A program made the translations under genes and the position numbers. Source: Flavobacteriaceae bacterium (GTDB lineage: Bacteria > Bacteroidota > Bacteroidia > Flavobacteriales > Flavobacteriaceae). From it: DNA of 64,000 nt. The notes beneath the pieces are model-generated. The model saw only the letters and a program-made list of their open reading frames with translations, was not told where the DNA came from and ran no database searches. Positions 38,800-48,539 of this stretch are shown one piece after another. Positions within the stretch are counted from its first letter, which is position 1; the number at the start of each line of letters is the position of its first letter. The DNA lies in assembly GCA_027082925.1 (NCBI GenBank), contig JALWTD010000004.1, positions 32,496 through 96,495 of the forward strand. Reading direction: 5' to 3'.

Positions 38800-39546
38800 T
38801 TAGATAACTTTTGCTTCGTTGTGTAAAAGGTCTATTAACTCTTCTACATGTTCAGCATCAACCAATTTACAAGCAGCTTTTGCTGCAGGTTTTTCAAAAG
38901 ATACTGTTGTAGTAACAGCATTAGCTCCTACAGGAGCTACAACATTTAACGGTTTTTTACGAGCCATCATAATACCTCGCATGTTAGGAATTCGTAAATC
39001 TTTTTCTTCTACCATTCCTTTTTGACCTGCAATTACAAGTGGTAAGTTGCATGATAAGGTTTCTTTACCTCCGTCAATTTCTCGTGCAATAGTTGCTTTA
39101 TCTCCATCTACTTCTAAACCAATACAGGCATTTACAAAGTTAAAGTCTAGCAATGTTGCAAGCATCCCCGGAACCATACCGCCATTATAATCTATAGATT
39201 CTTTTCCTGCAAGAACAAGATCATAACCACCATTTTTAACTACTTCAGCTAATTCTTTAGCAACGCTAAGTCCGTCAGTAGCTTCTGTGTTAACTCTTAT
39301 GGCATCATCTGCACCAATAGCTAGTGCTTTACGAAGGGTAGGTTCTGTTGAAGCATTTCCAACATTAACCACTGTTACGCTAGCACCTTGTTTTTCTTTA
39401 AACCACATTGCGCGGGTTAAAGCAAATTCATCATAAGGGTTTATTACATATTGCACGCCATTACTGTCAAATTTAGAATCATTTTCGGTGAAATTGATTT
39501 TAGACGTAGTATCTGGAACGTGACTGATACAAACTAATATTTTCAT
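38800..39546 (-). CDS. etfB: Electron transfer flavoprotein beta subunit
   Basis: A 248-residue AMP-binding subunit with MKILVCISHVPDT, VINPYDEFALTRA, GADDAIRV, LAGKESIDYNGGMVPGMLA and the end segment PNMRGIMMARKKPLN. It forms the first gene of the etfB-etfA operon, divergent from the pyruvate dehydrogenase gene. A perfect inverted repeat in the divergent region is a candidate operator. Confidence 0.96.
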   Translation of the reverse strand: MKILVCISHVPDTTSKINFTENDSKFDSNGVQYVINPYDEFALTRAMWFKEKQGASVTVVNVGNASTEPTLRKALAIGADDAIRVNTEATDGLSVAKELAEVVKNGGYDLVLAGKESIDYNGGMVPGMLATLLDFNFVNACIGLEVDGDKATIAREIDGGKETLSCNLPLVIAGQKGMVEEKDLRIPNMRGIMMARKKPLNVVAPVGANAVTTTVSFEKPAAKAACKLVDAEHVEELIDLLHNEAKVI

Positions 39547-39605
39547 TTTATTACCTGTTTTAAATATTTATGTATAAAATTACACGGCTTTTTTGTTTTC
39601 AGCTA

Positions 39606-39613
39606 CGAAATTA
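39606..39613 (-). promoter_or_regulatory. Possible -7 element of etfB (TAATTTCG)
   Basis: One mismatch from TAnnTTTG on the minus strand, 60 bases before etfB. The inverted repeat at 39630-39647 would lie over its -33 region, which fits repression of etfBA. Weak on its own. Confidence 0.3.
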
Positions 39614-39629
39614 CTAAAAAAAATTAAAA

Positions 39630-39647
39630 TACTATGCGTGCATAGTA
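39630..39647. promoter_or_regulatory. Perfect inverted repeat, candidate operator (TACTATGC-GT-GCATAGTA)
   Basis: Eight-base arms with a 2-base spacer, in the etfB/pdhB divergent region. The size and symmetry are those of TetR- or MarR-type operators. It overlaps the predicted -33 of etfB and lies 25 bases upstream of the -33 of the pdh gene. Because ETF serves beta-oxidation, a fatty-acid-responsive TetR regulator is a reasonable guess; the regulator gene is not in the window. Confidence 0.6.
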
Positions 39648-39672
39648 AATTTTTTTATAAAACATTATTTTT

Positions 39673-39703
39673 TTGATAGTAATTTTATAAATGCTTACTT
39701 TTG
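39673..39703 (+). promoter_or_regulatory. Promoter of pyruvate dehydrogenase E1 beta gene (TTG-N20-TACTTTTG)
   Basis: TTG at 39673-39675 and TACTTTTG at 39696-39703 with a 20-base spacer are a near-perfect match to the Bacteroidota consensus. The start point should be near 39709, so translation must begin at the ATG at 39725. Confidence 0.75.
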
Positions 39704-39724
39704 CAAATCTTAAAAACAGATACC

Positions 39725-40705
39725 ATGAAAACAATACAGTTTAGAGAAGCTATATGCGAGGCAATGAGTGAAGAAATGCGTAGAGATGAATCTATTTTTC
39801 TAATAGGTGAAGAGGTAGCAGAGTACAATGGAGCATATAAAGCATCTAAAGGAATGTTAGATGAATTTGGACCAAAACGAGTAATTGATTCTCCAATTGC
39901 CGAATTAGGTTTTGCAGGAATCTCTGTAGGGTCAGCAATGAATGGAAATAGACCAATTGTTGAATTTATGACATTTAACTTTTCTCTGGTAGGTATTGAT
40001 CAAATTATAAATAATGCAGCTAAAATCAGACAAATGTCAGGTGGTCAGCTAAATTGTCCTATTGTATTTAGAGGTCCAACAGGATCAGCCGGACAGTTAG
40101 GAGCTACACACTCACAATCTTTTGAAAATTGGTTTGCAAATACACCGGGTTTAAAAGTAATTGTACCTTCTACTCCGTACGATGCAAAAGGCTTATTAAA
40201 AGCGGCTATTAGAGATGATGATCCGGTTATTTTTATGGAATCTGAACAAATGTATGGGGATAAAGGTGAAATTCCTGAAGGAGAATATATTGTGCCAATT
40301 GGAGTGGCAGATATTAAAAGAGAAGGAACAGATGTAACCATTGTTACTTTTGGAAAAATAATTAAAGAAGCTTTTAAAGCTGCTGAAGCTTTAGAAAAAG
40401 AAAATATCTCTGTTGAAATTATAGATTTGAGAACAATAAGACCTATGGATCATCAAACCATATTCGACTCTGTAAAAAAGACAAATCGCTTGGTAATTCT
40501 TGAAGAAGCTTGGCCTTTCGCAAGTGTTTCTTCTGAAATTACATACCAAGTACAAGAGCATGTATTTGACTATTTAGATGCTCCTATTAAAAGAATTACA
40601 ACAGCAGATACACCTGCACCATACTCACCTGTTTTATTAGAAGAGTGGCTGCCAAATGCAAATGATGTAATAAAGGCGGTAAAAGACGTTTTATACGTTA
40701 AATAA
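39725..40705 (+). CDS. pdhB: Pyruvate dehydrogenase E1 component, beta subunit
   Basis: A 326-residue transketolase-like beta subunit. It contains MKTIQFREAICEAMSEEM, GEEVAEYNGAYKASKG, DSPIAELGFAGISVGSAMNG, HSQSFENWFANTPGLKVIVPSTPYDAKGLLKAAIR and the end TPAPYSPVLLEEW. It makes acetyl-CoA from pyruvate with E1 alpha and E2. E1 alpha and E2 are not adjacent. I chose 39725 because the upstream start lies inside the -7 box. A branched-chain 2-oxo acid E1 is less likely given the sequence. Confidence 0.9.
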   Translation: MKTIQFREAICEAMSEEMRRDESIFLIGEEVAEYNGAYKASKGMLDEFGPKRVIDSPIAELGFAGISVGSAMNGNRPIVEFMTFNFSLVGIDQIINNAAKIRQMSGGQLNCPIVFRGPTGSAGQLGATHSQSFENWFANTPGLKVIVPSTPYDAKGLLKAAIRDDDPVIFMESEQMYGDKGEIPEGEYIVPIGVADIKREGTDVTIVTFGKIIKEAFKAAEALEKENISVEIIDLRTIRPMDHQTIFDSVKKTNRLVILEEAWPFASVSSEITYQVQEHVFDYLDAPIKRITTADTPAPYSPVLLEEWLPNANDVIKAVKDVLYVK

Positions 40706-40730
40706 TGGTATAAATTTTGCTATAACATTC

Positions 40731-40759
40731 CCTTTCAAGATAACCTTGAAAGGTTTTTT
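40731..40759 (+). terminator. Terminator of pdhB, directly before the next start codon
   Basis: CCTTTCAAG and CTTGAAAGG form a 9-bp stem with a 5-base loop followed by TTTTTT. The run of T ends only three bases before the ATG of the DUF5686 gene, which is unusual. Confidence 0.8.
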
Positions 40760-40762
40760 ATT

Positions 40763-43258
40763 ATGGAACTAAAAATTAAAATAACCAACATTCTTTTTTT
40801 ACTGGCGTATTTTGCAACTCACGCACAGGTAAAAGTCAGTGGGTTTATTGTAGATAAACACAATCAGCCTATACCGTTTGCAAACGTTCTGTTTGTAGAT
40901 TCTACTACCGGAACCGTTTCTGATGAAAATGGTAAATTTTATTTAGAATCAGATAAAAATTACACTAAAATAATGGTGTCTTTTCTAGGGTTTAAAGATA
41001 AAATAGTACCTATTAGCAGAAGAGATTTTAACTTAAAAATTGTATTAGAAGAAGAGGCTTCTCAGTTAAAAGAAGTGTTTATTTATACCGGAAAAGTCAA
41101 GAAAAAAGGCAATCCGGCGATAGCCATTCTAAAAAAGATTTGGGCTAAAAAACGTCATAACGGAATCTACTTATTTGATCAATATCAGTACGAAAAATAC
41201 GAAAAAATTGAGTTTGATATGAATAATGTAGATAGCGCAATGATGAAAAGCAAGCTGTTTAGAGGAATGGAATTTATTTTTAAAGGAATAGATACTTCAC
41301 GTATTACAGGAAAAGCGTTTTTACCTATTTTTATAAATGAGTCGGTATATAAGGCTTACGGAAAAAATAAAGGAGGTAAAAAGTTTCGAGAAGATTTGGT
41401 GGCAAATAAAAATTCAGGGTTTAATTCCAATCAAAATGTTATAGGCTTTATAAAAGATTTGTATGTAGATTACAATATTTACGATAGCTATATTAAAATT
41501 TTTGACAAAAGTTTTGTGAGTCCAATTTCTAAAATGGCAGGTGTTTCTACTTATAATTACGTGTTGGTTGACAGTGCTTATATAGATAATAAATGGTGTT
41601 ACAATATTTTATACTATCCTCGTAGAAAAAACGAACTGACTTTTAAAGGTGATTTTTGGGTAAATGACAGCACATTTGCAATTAAAGAAATTAATATGCA
41701 AGCAACTAGAAGCGCCAATATAAACTGGGTGAAAGATATTTATATAGAACAAGAATTTGATGTGCTAAACGATTCTGTTTTTCTATTGAAGCGTGATTAT
41801 ATGCTCTCAGATTTTAGTCTTAATAAAAAAGAAAAATCGAAAGGAGTTTACGGGCGAAGAACAACAATGTATAAGAATTACGAATTTAACAAGCCCAAAA
41901 AAGAAAAATTTTATACCGAAGAGGTAGATGTTTACAATCCTGAAATTTATAATAAAGCTGAAGATTATTGGGTAAAAAGTAGGCAAGAAAAACTAAATAA
42001 AAACGAACAAGGAATTTATAAGTTATTAGATACACTTACAACAGTTCCCAAATTTAAACAAATCTATAACCTGGTTTCTATTTTAGGTTCAGGCTATATA
42101 GAGTTTAATAAATTTGATTACGGTCCTATATTTTCAACCTTTGGAAAAAATGATGTGGAAGGATTGCGTTTACGAGTTGGAGCCAGAACATACTTGGGAG
42201 GAAACGAACCTTGGCGTGTACAAGGATATACAGCCTACGGTTTTAAAGACAATCAGTTTAAATATGGACTTTCCGGTAAATGGATGTTAAACCCCAAAAG
42301 TAGAATTATTATTGGCGCAGGAAATAGGCGTGATGTAGAGCAAATAGGAGTAAGTTTAACAACCACAAACGATGTGTTGGGGAGAAGTTTTGCATCATCT
42401 TCGTTTTTTGCAAGTGGAGATAACAGCAAGTTAACATCAATTAACCTATCAAACGTATTTGTTTCTATAGAACCTAAACACAACTTGGAGTTTCGTGTTG
42501 GCGCATCATACCGTACTTTAAAATCAGCATCGCCTAGTACCTTTAATTTAGATTATTGGATTGATGAAACGGCAAATATAAAAGCATCAGAAGTTGTACA
42601 ATCGGAATTAGAATTCTCAGTCAAGTACACGCCAAATAGAAAAACAATAGGATATGGTGTAGAGAGAAATGAAGTGTCAGACACGTATTCAACACTGTAT
42701 TTTAACTATACTAGAGGTATGAAAGGTGTTTTTAACAGTGATTTTGATTATCAAAAAGTACAATTTTACTATAAACAACCAATTTTAATTGGAGGTTTCG
42801 GACGTATGTTTACCACTTTTGAAGTAGGAAAAACATTTGGAGAAGTACCTTTAGGGCTGTTAAGTGTTGTACCGGGAAATCAGTCGTATTTTACAATTGA
42901 AAACACGTATGCTTTACTAGATTATTACGAGTTTGTTACAGATACCTACGCCTCACTACATATTGAACACAATTTTAACGGAAGATTATTTTCTAGAATA
43001 CCGCTTCTTAAAAAATTAAATTTGAGAGAAATAGTAGGTATAAAAGGTGTTTGGGGAGATATATCAGATGAAAATAAATTACTAAATGCATCAAATATAA
43101 CATATGTAGCACCAACCAAAGGATATTACGAGTACAGTGTAGGTGTCGGAAATATTTTTAAAGTATTCCGAATTGATTTTAGTTGGAGAGGAAGCTATAC
43201 CGATATTCCCGGAGCAAACAAATTTGCAATAAAAGGAGCTTTCGGATTTCACTTTTAA
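40763..43258 (+). CDS. DUF5686 outer membrane protein with carboxypeptidase-regulatory-like domain
   Basis: An 831-residue outer membrane protein. The signal peptide (cleavage near ATHAQ) leads into a CarboxypepD_reg-like beta-sandwich (about 22-105: VSGFIVDKHNQPIPFANVLF), then a DUF5686 region ending in beta-barrel strands and a terminal Phe (KGAFGFHF). This domain pair is common in Bacteroidota and resembles SusC-like N-termini, but there is no TonB-receptor plug. Function is unknown. The ATG follows a terminator by three bases. Confidence 0.87.
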   Translation: MELKIKITNILFLLAYFATHAQVKVSGFIVDKHNQPIPFANVLFVDSTTGTVSDENGKFYLESDKNYTKIMVSFLGFKDKIVPISRRDFNLKIVLEEEASQLKEVFIYTGKVKKKGNPAIAILKKIWAKKRHNGIYLFDQYQYEKYEKIEFDMNNVDSAMMKSKLFRGMEFIFKGIDTSRITGKAFLPIFINESVYKAYGKNKGGKKFREDLVANKNSGFNSNQNVIGFIKDLYVDYNIYDSYIKIFDKSFVSPISKMAGVSTYNYVLVDSAYIDNKWCYNILYYPRRKNELTFKGDFWVNDSTFAIKEINMQATRSANINWVKDIYIEQEFDVLNDSVFLLKRDYMLSDFSLNKKEKSKGVYGRRTTMYKNYEFNKPKKEKFYTEEVDVYNPEIYNKAEDYWVKSRQEKLNKNEQGIYKLLDTLTTVPKFKQIYNLVSILGSGYIEFNKFDYGPIFSTFGKNDVEGLRLRVGARTYLGGNEPWRVQGYTAYGFKDNQFKYGLSGKWMLNPKSRIIIGAGNRRDVEQIGVSLTTTNDVLGRSFASSSFFASGDNSKLTSINLSNVFVSIEPKHNLEFRVGASYRTLKSASPSTFNLDYWIDETANIKASEVVQSELEFSVKYTPNRKTIGYGVERNEVSDTYSTLYFNYTRGMKGVFNSDFDYQKVQFYYKQPILIGGFGRMFTTFEVGKTFGEVPLGLLSVVPGNQSYFTIENTYALLDYYEFVTDTYASLHIEHNFNGRLFSRIPLLKKLNLREIVGIKGVWGDISDENKLLNASNITYVAPTKGYYEYSVGVGNIFKVFRIDFSWRGSYTDIPGANKFAIKGAFGFHF

Positions 43259-43296
43259 ATGTTTTGAATTTGGCAGGTTAAACAAGGGTAATTTTG

Positions 43297-43304
43297 TACT
43301 TTTG
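43297..43304 (+). promoter_or_regulatory. -7 element (TACTTTTG) for ppa
   Basis: An exact TAnnTTTG match 15 bases before the ppa start codon. The nearest TTG elements lie 24 or more bases upstream, so the -33 is imperfect. Confidence 0.5.
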
Positions 43305-43318
43305 CAAAAAATTAATAA

Positions 43319-43846
43319 ATGAGTTCTAAAATTAGAAAAACCTTTGATGTATTAATTGAAATACCCAAAGGAAGTAGAAATAAGTACGAGTACGATTTTG
43401 TACTTAATAAAATTAGATTTGATAGAATGCTTTTCTCATCAATGATGTACCCTGGTGATTACGGTTTTATTCCGGAGACATTAGCACTAGATAAAGATCC
43501 GTTAGATGTACTTGTTTTAGGTACAGAACCTACATTTCCTATGTGTGTAATGGAAGTAAAACCCATAGGTGTTTTTCATATGGCCGATGAAAAAGGTCCC
43601 GATGAAAAAATAATTTGTGTACCAATATCAGACCCAATATGGAATAAGTTAAACGATATTTCAGACATGAACCCACATCAAGTAAAAGAAATTGAACACT
43701 TTTTTCAAGTATATAAAGATTTGGAAGATAAAAAAGTAGATGTTGGTGGCTGGGGAGATGTAAATGAAGCTTACGAAATAGTAGATAAATGTATTGAGCG
43801 CTATGAGTTTAGCGAGCATAAGAAAAAAAGAACCTTTACAATATAA
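43319..43846 (+). CDS. ppa: Inorganic pyrophosphatase (family I)
   Basis: A 175-residue soluble enzyme with EIPKGSRNKYEYD, MMYPGDYGFIPETL and the metal-binding signature KDPLDVLVLG. It pulls biosynthetic reactions by hydrolysing pyrophosphate. It is unusual to see it directly upstream of a membrane pyrophosphatase gene, which uses the same substrate for ion pumping; a terminator lies between them. Confidence 0.96.
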   Translation: MSSKIRKTFDVLIEIPKGSRNKYEYDFVLNKIRFDRMLFSSMMYPGDYGFIPETLALDKDPLDVLVLGTEPTFPMCVMEVKPIGVFHMADEKGPDEKIICVPISDPIWNKLNDISDMNPHQVKEIEHFFQVYKDLEDKKVDVGGWGDVNEAYEIVDKCIERYEFSEHKKKRTFTI

Positions 43847-43873
43847 ATAGGTAAAAAAAGGATAAATTTTAAG

Positions 43874-43906
43874 ACCACTTTTTAAAAATAAAAAGTGGTT
43901 TTTTTT
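43874..43906 (+). terminator. Terminator between ppa and hppA
   Basis: ACCACTTTTT and AAAAAGTGGT form a 10-bp stem with a 6-base loop, followed by eight T. Confidence 0.8.
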
Positions 43907-43968
43907 ATCTACCTTATTTTACTAATTTTAGCCCCGAAAAATAATTATTAAAACCAAACAACTATAAA

Positions 43969-46368
43969 ATGGAAATTATCGTAAATTATTTGCCTTTATT
44001 TGGTGTTTTGGCTCTAGTGTTTGTATTTATGAAAAACGCTTGGGTAACTAAACAAGATGAAGGAGATGAAAAAATGTCAAGAATTGCTAAAAACATTGCC
44101 GATGGTGCAATGTCTTTTTTGAAAGCCGAATACAAAATACTTTCAATATTTGTATTGGCCGTAGCAATTTTGCTGTACTTTAAAGGAAGTTCGGAAGAAG
44201 GATCAAATGGAATGGTAGCACTATCTTTTGTTATTGGTGCTATATGTTCAGCATTGGCAGGTTTCATCGGAATGAGAGTAGCAACAAAAGCAAATGTAAG
44301 AACTACCAATGCCGCTAGAACATCATTAGGAAAAGCTTTAGAAGTTGCTTTTGCCGGAGGTGCAGTTATGGGATTAGGTGTTGTTGGACTTGGTGTACTA
44401 GGATTAAGTGGATTATTTATGTTCTATAAAGGAATGTGGTCTGGTCATGAAAATTTAGCAATGGTATTAAACGTACTTTCTGGGTTTTCATTAGGAGCTT
44501 CGTCAATAGCCTTATTTGCACGTGTAGGTGGAGGTATTTATACCAAAGCAGCCGATGTTGGTGCCGACCTTGTTGGTAAAGTAGAGGCAGGTATTCCTGA
44601 AGATCATCCGTTAAACCCTGCAACAATTGCAGATAACGTAGGTGACAATGTAGGAGATGTTGCTGGTATGGGAGCCGATTTATTTGAGTCGTTTGTAGGT
44701 TCAATTATTGGTACAATGGTACTTGGAGCAATAATTATTACTCCTGAATTTGATGGATTAGGAGCTGTTTATTTACCATTGGTATTAGCAGCAGTTGGTA
44801 TTGTAATGTCTATTATAGGAACATTCTTTGTAAAGGTTAAAGACGGAGGAAATCCTCAAACAGCTTTAAATATTGGAGAATTTGGATCGGCAGCACTTAT
44901 GGTTGTTGCTTCATACTTTATTATTAATGCATTAATTCCTGAGTCTGTAGAAGGATTACCTTCTGGAGCAATGGGCGTATTTTGGGCAACAATAGCTGGT
45001 TTAGTAGCTGGTTTATTGGTAGGAAAAGTTACAGAATATTACACAGGTACAGGTACAAAACCTGTAAATTCAATTGTAGCTCAGTCAGAAACAGGAGCAG
45101 CTACAAATATTATAGCTGGTTTAGGTGTTGGTATGATGTCAACAGCATTGCCAATTATTATTATTGCAGCAGCAATCTTAGTATCACATCATTTTGCAGG
45201 ATTATACGGTATTGCAATTGCAGCGGTAGGAATGCTTGCAAACACAGGTATTCAGTTAGCTGTTGATGCTTACGGACCAATTTCTGACAATGCCGGAGGT
45301 ATTGCTGAAATGGCAGAATTACCACCTGAAGTACGTGAACGTACAGATAAATTAGACGCAGTAGGAAACACTACAGCTGCTATTGGTAAAGGTTTTGCAA
45401 TTGCATCTGCAGCATTAACAGCATTGGCTTTATTTGCAGCATTTATGAAAACAGCAAAAGTAACTTCAATAGATGTATCTCGTCCTGATATTATGGCCGG
45501 ATTATTAGTTGGAGGAATGTTACCATTTGTATTTTCTGCATTATCAATGAATGCAGTAGGGCGTGCAGCTATGGCAATGATAGAAGAAGTTCGTCGTCAG
45601 TTTAGAGATATTCCTGCTTTAAAAGCAGCCTTAGAAGTAATGAAAAAATACGATTCAGATATGTCTAAAGCTTCTGAAGCTGATAGAAAAATATTTGATG
45701 CTGCTGATGGAGTAGCGGAATACGATAAATGTGTTGATATTTCTACAAAAGCTTCTATTAGAGAAATGGTATTACCAGGTTTATTAGCTATTGTAGTTCC
45801 TGTATTAGTAGGTTTTATTGGAGGAGCTGAGATGTTAGGAGGTTTACTAGCCGGAGTTACTACAACTGGAGTACTTATGGCAATTTTCCAATCAAATGCC
45901 GGAGGTGCTTGGGATAATGCTAAAAAAATGATTGAAGAGCAAGGTAGAAAAGGAACAGATGCACATAAATCTGCAGTTGTTGGAGATACTGTTGGAGATC
46001 CATTTAAAGATACTTCAGGACCATCATTAAACATTTTATTAAAATTAATGTCGGTTGTTGCATTGGTAATAGCACCTAGTATTGCTTTAACAAGTGATAG
46101 TGGTGTTTCTGCAAATACGCAAGAAAAAATGGAGCAAATTATGGAAGTTCATGTAAATGATGCAACTAAAACAGTTGAAGTAAAATTAACCGGCGATGGT
46201 GAAAATACAAAAGCCGATGTTGAAATTATAACAACTAAAGATGGAGAAACTACTTCTGAGAAAAAAGTGATTGAAGGTACAGATAAAGAAGTAGAAGCTA
46301 AACTAAATAAATTAGAAAATATAGATAAAGTAAAAGTAGTTAGAAGAACATCTAACAAAAAATCATAA
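43969..46368 (+). CDS. hppA: Membrane-bound ion-translocating pyrophosphatase with C-terminal extension
   Basis: A 799-residue pump that couples pyrophosphate hydrolysis to Na+ or H+ export. Core motifs are [74 protein letters not shown] segment near the end and [10 protein letters not shown], whose Ala points to the K+-dependent type. Many Bacteroidota enzymes pump Na+, but ion choice is not certain. After the last membrane helix ([10 protein letters not shown]) there are about 85 extra residues, acidic and beta-prone, which the core enzyme does not have. Confidence 0.94.
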   Translation: MEIIVNYLPLFGVLALVFVFMKNAWVTKQDEGDEKMSRIAKNIADGAMSFLKAEYKILSIFVLAVAILLYFKGSSEEGSNGMVALSFVIGAICSALAGFIGMRVATKANVRTTNAARTSLGKALEVAFAGGAVMGLGVVGLGVLGLSGLFMFYKGMWSGHENLAMVLNVLSGFSLGASSIALFARVGGGIYTKAADVGADLVGKVEAGIPEDHPLNPATIADNVGDNVGDVAGMGADLFESFVGSIIGTMVLGAIIITPEFDGLGAVYLPLVLAAVGIVMSIIGTFFVKVKDGGNPQTALNIGEFGSAALMVVASYFIINALIPESVEGLPSGAMGVFWATIAGLVAGLLVGKVTEYYTGTGTKPVNSIVAQSETGAATNIIAGLGVGMMSTALPIIIIAAAILVSHHFAGLYGIAIAAVGMLANTGIQLAVDAYGPISDNAGGIAEMAELPPEVRERTDKLDAVGNTTAAIGKGFAIASAALTALALFAAFMKTAKVTSIDVSRPDIMAGLLVGGMLPFVFSALSMNAVGRAAMAMIEEVRRQFRDIPALKAALEVMKKYDSDMSKASEADRKIFDAADGVAEYDKCVDISTKASIREMVLPGLLAIVVPVLVGFIGGAEMLGGLLAGVTTTGVLMAIFQSNAGGAWDNAKKMIEEQGRKGTDAHKSAVVGDTVGDPFKDTSGPSLNILLKLMSVVALVIAPSIALTSDSGVSANTQEKMEQIMEVHVNDATKTVEVKLTGDGENTKADVEIITTKDGETTSEKKVIEGTDKEVEAKLNKLENIDKVKVVRRTSNKKS

Positions 46369-46388
46369 CCCGTTAATTTAATTAACTA

Positions 46389-46417
46389 AAAAAGGCTCGC
46401 ATTGCGAGCCTTTTTTT
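46389..46417 (+). terminator. Terminator between hppA and the convergent kinase gene
   Basis: GGCTCGCA and TGCGAGCC form the stem, flanked by A and T runs on both sides. It can serve hppA and the minus-strand kinase gene that ends at 46435. Confidence 0.8.
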
Positions 46418-46434
46418 ATTATTGTAATACGGAA

Positions 46435-47049
46435 TTAAAACAATCCGTTAATTTGAGCATCAATTTTATCAATCACAAAACCTAAATCTTCACGGCTATC
46501 TACAAAATCTAAATCATCTACTTCAATAATTAAAAGTTTTCCCTTAGTATATTTTGAAATCCAAGCCTCATAGCGTTCGTTTAGTCTACTTAAATAATCT
46601 ATACTTATAGAATTTTCGTAATCACGCCCTCTTTTGTGAATTTGCCCAACTAATGTTGGAATAGACGCTCTTAAATAAATAAGCAAGTCTGGAGGTGTTA
46701 CCAAGCGTTCCATTAGCTCAAACAACGATTCGTAGTTTTGAAAATCTCTGTTAGGCATTAAACCCATTGCATGTAAGTTAGGAGCAAAAATACGAGCATC
46801 CTCATAAATAGTTCGGTCTTGAATAATGTTTTTACCACTTTCCCGTATCTCTAAAATTTGTCGGAATCTACTATTTAAAAAGTAAACCTGTAAATTAAAA
46901 GACCAACGTTCCATCTCGCTGTAAAAGTCATCTAAATAAGGGTTTTCATCTACAGATTCGTAATGAGGTTCCCATTTGTAATGTTTTGCTAAAAGCTTGG
47001 TTAGCGTAGTTTTACCCGCTCCAATATTACCTGCAATTGCTACGTGCAT
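46435..47049 (-). CDS. Deoxynucleoside kinase (stand-alone)
   Basis: A 204-residue dNK-family kinase: P-loop IAGNIGAGKTTL near the N-terminus, ESVDENPYLDDFY, the QDRTIYEDARIF motif and the RGRDYE lid. It phosphorylates deoxynucleosides from salvage; specificity cannot be read from sequence. It is a paralogue of the kinase domain in the FolK fusion. The start at 47049 (MHVAIAGNIG) removes 14 codons that do not fit the family. Confidence 0.9.
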   Translation of the reverse strand: MHVAIAGNIGAGKTTLTKLLAKHYKWEPHYESVDENPYLDDFYSEMERWSFNLQVYFLNSRFRQILEIRESGKNIIQDRTIYEDARIFAPNLHAMGLMPNRDFQNYESLFELMERLVTPPDLLIYLRASIPTLVGQIHKRGRDYENSISIDYLSRLNERYEAWISKYTKGKLLIIEVDDLDFVDSREDLGFVIDKIDAQINGLF

Positions 47050-47269
47050 AATATGTGTATTGATTCTGTTTTCAATGGCTAATTTAATCAAATTTTATGA
47101 TTTTAGATTGCCGAGTTATCAACAAATTAAATTTGATAGCCTGTGTTGAGAAAGGAATTAAAATGAAGGTGAACAAACCTATTTAAAACCAAAATATGTA
47201 ACCTTGTAATCAGAAAAGGAATTTAAAAATAACTAACTTAGTAGTCTTGTAAAAAGGAAAAATGTATTT

Positions 47270-48538
47270 ATGAGAAATCTAATTAAAGATATTAAGGAGC
47301 TTGTTGAAGAAAACGTGATTTCAAAAGATACTGCTGTAAAAATAACCGAATATTACAACACGAAAAAAAAGGATTCTAAAAATAGACTTTTTGTAATTTT
47401 TGGAGTATTGGGAGCTTTACTCGTAGGCCTTGGTATTGTTTTAATAGTAGCTCATAATTGGGATAATTTTTCTAAAATAACCAAAACAATAATGGCTTTT
47501 ATACCTTTATTATTAGGTCAATTTTTGAGCGGTTATACACTTTTAAAAAAAACTGATAGTACTGTTTGGAGAGAGGCTAGTGCTGCATTTTTATTTTTTG
47601 CTATAGGAGCAAACATTTCACTTATAAGCCAAATTTACCATATGAACGGAAGTTTAACCAATTTTGTGTTGGTATGGATGCTATTGAGCTTGCCTTTAGT
47701 GTATGTAATGAAATCTTCATTTATATCGTTGCTATATATTGTAGGAATTACTTTTTATGCGTGTAATTTAGGCTACTGGACTTATCCTAACGTTGAGCCA
47801 TATCTATTTTGGGTACTCCTAATAGCAATAATGCCTCATTATTACACATTGTACAAAACACACCATCAAAGTAATTTCTTTATATTTCACAACTGGCTTA
47901 TTCCTTTATCGTTAATAATTGTTTTAGGAACTGTTGCTGCAACTAGTAGCATATTGCTAAATGTTGCGTATTTTAACCTTTTCGGATTGTTTTATTTGAT
48001 AGGAAAAACATCTTTTTTTAGCCATCAACAACCAAAAAACAGCTATCTTATTTTAGGCTCTTTTGGAATGATTGTTTTATTGTTAATAGCGAGCTTTGAT
48101 GGGTTTTGGGAGCATATTCAACGTACGTTTACCGGAGAAAAGTTATTGAGAGCTCCCGAATTTTTAAGTTCAGTTATTTTATTTATGAGTTCTCTCACAA
48201 TTTTAATACGTACACCTAATAAAACGCATTGGAAAAACACGCCGTTAAAATACTTATTTATAGTCTATACATTTCTTTTTATAATTGGAATATTTTCATC
48301 AATACCGGTTATTTTAGTAAATGTATTAATTCTTGGAATAGGAATTCATAGTATTGGTGAAGGTGTATCAAGACATCATTTAGGGCTATTAAACTACGGA
48401 CTTTTAATTATAACAGCTTTAATAATAAGCAGGTTTTTTGACACAGATTTAAATTTCATAATAAGAGGCTTATTATTTGTAATGGTTGGTGTCGGTTTTT
48501 TTGTAACAAACTATTGGATGCTAAAAAAAAGAGATTAA
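47270..48538 (+). CDS. DUF2157 multi-pass membrane protein
   Basis: A 422-residue protein with a cytoplasmic N-terminus (about 1-38) that carries the DUF2157 helix, followed by about 11-12 hydrophobic segments (for example LFVIFGVLGALLVGLGIVLIVAHNWD, the family hallmark). Function is unknown. It is paired with the next gene with a 1-base gap, an arrangement common in bacteria. The 220 bases upstream show no recognisable promoter or RNA. Confidence 0.82.
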   Translation: MRNLIKDIKELVEENVISKDTAVKITEYYNTKKKDSKNRLFVIFGVLGALLVGLGIVLIVAHNWDNFSKITKTIMAFIPLLLGQFLSGYTLLKKTDSTVWREASAAFLFFAIGANISLISQIYHMNGSLTNFVLVWMLLSLPLVYVMKSSFISLLYIVGITFYACNLGYWTYPNVEPYLFWVLLIAIMPHYYTLYKTHHQSNFFIFHNWLIPLSLIIVLGTVAATSSILLNVAYFNLFGLFYLIGKTSFFSHQQPKNSYLILGSFGMIVLLLIASFDGFWEHIQRTFTGEKLLRAPEFLSSVILFMSSLTILIRTPNKTHWKNTPLKYLFIVYTFLFIIGIFSSIPVILVNVLILGIGIHSIGEGVSRHHLGLLNYGLLIITALIISRFFDTDLNFIIRGLLFVMVGVGFFVTNYWMLKKRD

Positions 48539-48539
48539 A

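Noticed and set aside
44417..44704. Open frames opposite hppA (several)
   Set aside because: They are antisense shadows of a conserved gene with codon-driven open frames; composition is unlike real proteins.
47050..47269. Promoter or RNA element before the DUF2157 gene
   Set aside because: No TAnnTTTG box or stable stem was found in the 220 bases.
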